A DNA stretch of 64,000 nt from Corynespora cassiicola (taxonomy: Eukaryota > Ascomycota > Dothideomycetes > Pleosporales > Corynesporascaceae): assembly GCA_022059125.1 (NCBI GenBank), contig JAEUWY010000016.1:1-64000 (forward strand), written 5' to 3'. The position numbers were made by a program, and so were the translations under genes. Positions 59,001 to 64,000 of the stretch are shown in pieces; position 1 is the stretch's first letter; the number at the start of each line of letters is the position of its first letter. Below the pieces are notes generated by a model. It searched no databases. It saw nothing but the letters and a program-made list of their open reading frames with translations, and was not told the DNA's origin.

Positions 59001-62000
59001 CAGCACGGCCAAACAGCCAACCCAACCCACCGACACTCGCGCCCCTCTCAGCTGCATCACGAGTGGACGCCGCCTCCGCAACTGACGCTTTCTTTTTTTC
59101 GCACTTGATTTGCTGCTAGCATGGCCCGCGTGCTGAGTCCAAAAGATAAAAGTCAACCGAATACGATCCTGTGCCGTATCCACACAAGAGAGCCATCAAG
59201 CCACGGTTGAGCCTGGCCGCGGTTCTAGAACTGCGCCATTCGCTCGCGTGCTGTAGCCTTTGCTCGCTATGGCGCTGGTCCGCCTCGTGATTCACGGCTT
59301 TACGGCAGCACCGAGGAATAATTAAGGTAGGCCAAGCAATTACAACTGTCCGATAGCGCCCGATCTGCCCAAACCTTCGCTCGACGACTGCCCTCCCCGC
59401 CGCGGCACCATGACGCATCCTTCATTAACGTGCGCATCATCCCTGGTGGACTTTGATGAGGCCACAGAGTGCGGCCAGAGAATTCCCGGTTGGCAGCTGC
59501 GAACGAATATGGCGCTCAGACTGCCCGGCGCTTTCGCTACCATGCTCCCGTGCGCAAGCGCCACACGAAACCTTTTGATTTTAATGACCCAATCCGCCCT
59601 GATAGTCTTCCATATCGCCATTCGGATAAAGCCATCCGGTTTGATTCCTGTATCCGTCGACCCGGCTCTCGCAGCATCCTGAGGGCGCTTACCTCAGCCG
59701 CTACGCCTCGCGCCACGTCTTGTCATTTGGTCAAGCTGCTCCTCTCGGCACCCACTTGTGCCGGGCGAAACATGGCATATTCTTTACGAAGCGATCCACA
59801 CACCGCTGCGCTGACTCTTACTTGCCCTGTTCGTTCCAGGACATGCAAATTTCCCGTCCAGGCATGTGCTCGCTTTGGCGGGAGCGTTTGCAGAAGCAGC
59901 TTATCTCAGAACCTTATCCTCGCCATGATCGCCCACAAGCCCAGCTCTCCAACGTCCGCAGTCGGCCTGCAGCCGCCGTGCGCATCACAGTAGTCATGCT
60001 GACTTTAAAAGTAGCTGTCGTCAGATTAGCGCCCACTGTATCGCGGTAGCTCGTTTACCGGCTCCATACAAGAAAAACCCTGTGGGGACGGCTCACTCTG
60101 CAAAGATTTTTGCGACGGCCCCGAGGCAAATGACACGCCGCATTACGCGATACCCGAGGCTTCCAAGTGGTAGCCGTGTGCCCGTGCAAATGACAAGCTG
60201 AGAGGACGGTAGTGACCAACAATTAGCGTATTAAACTGCTTGATTGATGTTTTCCCGCTGCCATCCTGCAATGCGGTTTAACGCTGTTGGCCTGACCATG
60301 GCGTCGCTGATGGACGGCTACCGGATCAGGCCCCTCTGGTTGGGCCCCCGATTGCGGCGAAGGATGTATAACCCTAATCCTCCAGACGACGAGGGGCCTG
60401 ACAGACATATCCGTCAGCGAGGAATGTGAGTCCGGGGTCCGACAAGGCGCAGGTACAAGTAATCGTTACATTACCCATGACGGCGCGAGCCCCAAAACGG
60501 GCAGGTATCACTAAATATATTGCACCCGGCACGGCGCATTATCGTACAGCTTCGAGGAAAGAAAAGAGGGCAGCAGATGGAAAAGACGTTGCCCTGCGGT
60601 TACACTACTGGTATTGGTACTCCATAAGAAGCTGGCAGGCTCAATGCCAACAGCCGACAAGCTGTACTTCCAGGGATGCCCGCCTTGTTGCGACCTGCCT
60701 TCTTTTCATTGAAGGATCACGGACAACAGTCAAGCTCGCCACCGCCAAGCTCTCTACATGCTACTATTCACCTACTCGCCATTGGGCCCGGGTCCACTTC
60801 CTCGGTGCCCACTCATTTTGCTGCACATTTTTCGTGCGAAAGCCTCGCTGAATGTCCTGTCATGTCTTGGTACTTCGAAGCCTGCTACGACTCTATCCAG
60901 AGGACGAGGCCAAAAAAAAAGGCAGATGCGCAGAATGTCCGTTTTCAGGCCACCCGCCGGTCCGCCTGTTTGCTCGCTACTAATCCTGCAGCTGCTATAC
61001 ATGGCGTTCGAGGGGGGCTCGCGAAGCCAATCGCTCAACTCCCTCTTCGCCCCATTCATCCACAAATCCACGGCGCCCACCTCCGCCTCCCTGACTCTTT
61101 CCTGGAACACTCGTATTTATTCTTATCCACCACAGACTCAACCCCCGAGAAGCGAATCTCTCGCAAAGGATTTGCGAACAAAATCGGCTCCGGGGAAGGT
61201 AACTCGCAAAGCATTGCCGCCTTCTGGAATGCAGATCGCTGCAAGCTCCCGAAGTGGCAGAAGGGTCGTCTAATAAGCTTAATGATTTAGGCTTTTAGCG
61301 CTGTCCGAGTGCACCTGTGTCTATAGTAGGTCGCAGGGGCAGCGCAAAGGCAACGCAAACGAGGGAAAAGGCCACGGCTTCGCTGAACGAGCGCCTGGCC
61401 TGGTCTAGCTTGCGGCGCACACACGCCTCACTCTACCCGTCGCCATGCCCATTGCCACACTAGCGATCCTGAGTACGGCCTGCGGCGCCTGAAGGTGCGT
61501 ATGCGCCGTAGGCAGCGCTTCGCCGTGGATGTGTGTTGCGGACTTGTACACGCCTGATGTGGGGCACGGCTACTTTCCTGCTTTGCTGCTGCCTATTATC
61601 TGTTTCCTATCCCACATTGCGGTATACGGTGCTTTGACTGCAGTCAGGCCAGCACCCCGTGGCACCAGCTGTTTAGCCTCGCCGCATAAGCATAGTTCCC
61701 ACCCAAGCGCAGGCGATGCCGCTTATCTCAGAGTCGCGGTGGCGGGCTGTCCGTGCTACTTTGCGGCGACGGGGCACAAGTCTATCTCGTTCTGTGCCAG
61801 CGATGCTTCAGCAAAGAGGAATCATGGATTGTGCGCAGTTCGGCGGCATCGACACCGGTGGGAGCAGCAAAGGCCGCAGAGCAGAGGCGTCGCATCGAAG
61901 TATCCGCGTGTCCCGGCGCAACGCGGAGCTTCAAATATCTCCTGTTCGATTCGGGGACCGCCACTGGTGTAGCATAGCCTGACTCGTGCAAGCCCAATGG

Positions 62001-63165
62001 CAATTGACCCCCTTTCTCTTCTTTTGGAATACGAAAGTGGGAAATGCGCCATGTTGGACCCTGGATAGTGGAGCTGGATGCACTATCTTGCGCCCTGTAT
62101 GTAGAGCTTGGGGTGTATCCGCTTTGGGCAAATACCCAAAAAGCGTACGTGCGTGCGTGCGTGCGTTTCTATTTTTGGAGTGAGACATGTGCGAACTGGC
62201 TGGATTGGCTGATTAGGCCGATGTACATTGATAGCTGGCTAGGTGATTATGGCGGATCCGTCGTGTGTGGTGTAGTTGACGGAGTTGGGGCCGTGCCGAG
62301 GCGAGGCTGAAGGCTGTGGTGCGTTATGTGAGATGCATGCATGTGGTTCTAGATGCGGGAGGGGGCGTTGCGGGGATTTTGGGTGAGGCATAGGGAAGTT
62401 GTCGTTGCCAGTGTTGAGTCAACAGCAAAAGGTATGGCTTACGGAACCATAATGTTCTCTATTGTCTTGTATGTGGATCTTAGTCATGTGAAGTACCGAC
62501 GGAGTGTGGCGTAGATGTGACTGTTCGCCGTGGTTGAAGTCCGTAGGCGCAGTAGCAAGGGCAGGTCAAGGACTTATGCCATTTGGGAAATGCCGTCCAT
62601 CCTTCATCACATGAGCAGTCTATGCCACGCTCCTGTCCCGTTTTCTTGCTGCGGCCGGTTTTCTTGTTGGTGGCAAAAGATTTGTTGACCTTAGGGAGAA
62701 GCGCCCTGCATAATTGCAAATACCTAGGCAACATCTTGTTTGCAAAGGACGTGTCTTCGATCCAAGGATCCACTCGAAGGCTCCACCAAGGAAACTCCAC
62801 ATGAATTCCCATCTAGACACTGGGGCTCTGGGAACACACCCATGGTTCTGGTCAGAGCAACCGAAGAACACGTGTGCGAACGTAGTGCTAGGGCTGAATG
62901 AGTCGACTAATGGCAATGAATCAATTTCCAAACGAGTGTAAGCTATCTGACTATCTAAATGGGCGACTGTGAGAAATGGCTTGTGTAGATACAAATCATT
63001 TTTTTCCAAGCTCAGGTCCCCACAAGTAAATAATATCCTCCTCGCGCAGCTCTTTCGCCACGGTTTCCTAAAATTCTGCGGTATCTGTCGCCGGTCTCAT
63101 TAGGTAAACACATAAAAAACCTGCACTTATCGTGAAGGCCTTTTATTCGCTGCTGCTCTGCCTGC
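56085..63165. other. 7-kb gene-free region upstream of the WOPR gene
   Basis: Longest non-coding stretch outside the RIP block. GC-rich, with many overlapping ORFs on both strands that lack domains, introns or a preferred strand, so none is called. It contains microsatellites (GAC/AAC run about 56994-57040, GAT run 58665-58686, GTGC run about 62148-62166) and no decayed transposon that I can recognise. As it lies immediately 5' of the WOPR gene, it likely includes its promoter and a long 5' UTR. Confidence 0.5.
58665..58686. repeat. (GAT)n microsatellite
   Basis: About seven consecutive GAT units in non-coding DNA. Confidence 0.9.
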
Positions 63166-64000
63166 TCATAGGCCCAAACTATCAGGCAATGGTTGATCGT
63201 TCATGATATTCATCTCCCTGATACTAGACAACGTTGCTCCTGCTGTAACTGGATTTCTGTTGATGTGATCTAACGGGTCGTCCTTTGGAGGAGGGGGCGG
63301 TGGGACCTTCGCGGAGTCGGTCTGCGAGTTGAGCGATTGGCTTGACAAGACTCTCCTCGTAGACGGTCGTGAACTTCTTTGAGATGTCCTTCCGCGCACA
63401 ACCTGAAGCGACACCTGTCGAGGCTGTGGTGGGCTTGAGCCCAGCTCGAAGATGGAGTTCGGGCGGGAGGTTTCAGTGCTCGTCACATTTTCCAATCTCG
63501 GCCCATCATCGGTGGGGAAAGCATTGCCTGCGAGTCCCGAGGCCTCCCTTTCCTCTTCTTCGTCGCATGTCGAGCTCGAGTCACAAATCTCGACTGCATC
63601 CGCTTGCTGAGGCTTCGATCTTCTTTTCATCCACAGCGCCTCGTAATACCCTTTTTCAAAGTGGTTTTCCAGCACCACGGTCCAAACCTGCCGTCTCAAC
63701 TCTTCAATTTTACGATATTCATCTTCAATCTTGTCGCTTGATTGTTTATGCCTGGCTAGATCACTTTCCAATCTACCAATCTCATCTAGAGACTTCTGGG
63801 AATCTGGATGCTTTTCCGTCTCGCTCCAAACGACCAATCTAAGATCGTCGAAGAGTAATTTTGCCACCTGCTCCTTCCGTACAGAGGCTTGAATTGGTCT
63901 AGGTAGCTCATTCCATTTGTTTATGCACTCCAAGATTCGACTGTACAGAAGGTCCAAGGAACAAGTCGGAAGTAGGAACTCCTTGTACCAAGAGATGAAC
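63166..64000 (-). CDS. Partial protein with coiled coil, unknown function (5' end beyond window)
   Basis: Open on the minus strand from 64000 to the stop at 63166, about 278 residues; the true start lies outside the window, since the frame is open to the edge (WYKEFLLPTCSLDLLYSRIL). An N-terminal helical region (CINKWNELPRPIQASVRKEQ) is followed by a charged heptad-like stretch (RLESDLARHKQ to RKIEELRRQVW) that predicts a coiled coil. Then come an acidic patch (CDEEEERE) and a Ser/Pro/Arg-rich tail with a PPPPPP run. No catalytic motif or known domain recognised; the proline run and coiled coil suggest a scaffold or regulatory protein. Confidence 0.7.
   Translation of the reverse strand, partial: FISWYKEFLLPTCSLDLLYSRILECINKWNELPRPIQASVRKEQVAKLLFDDLRLVVWSETEKHPDSQKSLDEIGRLESDLARHKQSSDKIEDEYRKIEELRRQVWTVVLENHFEKGYYEALWMKRRSKPQQADAVEICDSSSTCDEEEEREASGLAGNAFPTDDGPRLENVTSTETSRPNSIFELGSSPPQPRQVSLQVVRGRTSQRSSRPSTRRVLSSQSLNSQTDSAKVPPPPPPKDDPLDHINRNPVTAGATLSSIREMNIMNDQPLPDSLGL

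Noticed and set aside
61935..61970. tRNA-like T-arm (TCCTG-TTCGATT-CGGGG followed by ACCGCCA)
   Set aside because: The T stem pairs only with wobbles, and no matching acceptor strand or anticodon arm lies about 70 bases upstream.

Overview
This window is the left end of a linear fungal nuclear chromosome. It opens with (CCCTAA)n telomere repeat at base 1. Genes are cut by many short GT-AG introns (mostly 46-75 bp). Repeats are extremely AT-rich and carry C-to-T/G-to-A decay typical of repeat-induced point mutation (RIP). Gene content (asco-type laccase ending in DSGV, WOPR regulator, Ace2/Swi5-type zinc-finger factor, fungal NLR) points to a filamentous ascomycete (Pezizomycotina), most likely a Dothideomycete. 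The species cannot be fixed from sequence alone.

Layout. 1-15.0 kb is a telomere-adjacent, gene-free, AT-rich block of dead transposons. A complete Ty3/gypsy chromovirus (1053-7833, two 390-bp LTRs, 5-bp target duplication) is nested inside an older, oppositely oriented member of its own family. The telomere directly truncates that older copy. A Fot1/pogo DNA transposon (9039-10899) and a family of long inverted repeats (13.8-15.0 kb) follow. 15.0-23.2 kb is a transition zone. It holds a large nine-exon NLR-type gene (alpha/beta-hydrolase, NB-ARC, TPR-like repeats, C-terminal subtilase) whose stop codon lies about 25 bp from the RIP block. Next come a truncated folylpolyglutamate synthase and a cytochrome P450 pseudogene.

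23.8-37.3 kb is accessory, mostly secreted or redox functions: laccase, small secreted protein, rhodopsin-like 7-TM protein, FAD-linked (BBE-like) oxidase, aldo-keto reductase, a second small secreted protein and a frameshifted beta-lactamase-like hydrolase. 37.7-41.1 kb is core: ubiquitin-eS31 divergently paired with an Ace2/Swi5-like zinc-finger factor. 42-47.7 kb is accessory again: cysteine-rich secreted protein, FAD monooxygenase and an intact P450. 51-53.1 kb carries an ACS-family MFS transporter. 54.7-56.1 kb carries a Wor1/Ryp1/Sge1-type WOPR regulator followed by about 7 kb with no recognisable gene. A partial gene runs off the right edge.

Exon models were built by hand from frame continuity and GT/AG sites. 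For each multi-exon gene the summed coding length is divisible by three, which supports but does not prove the model.
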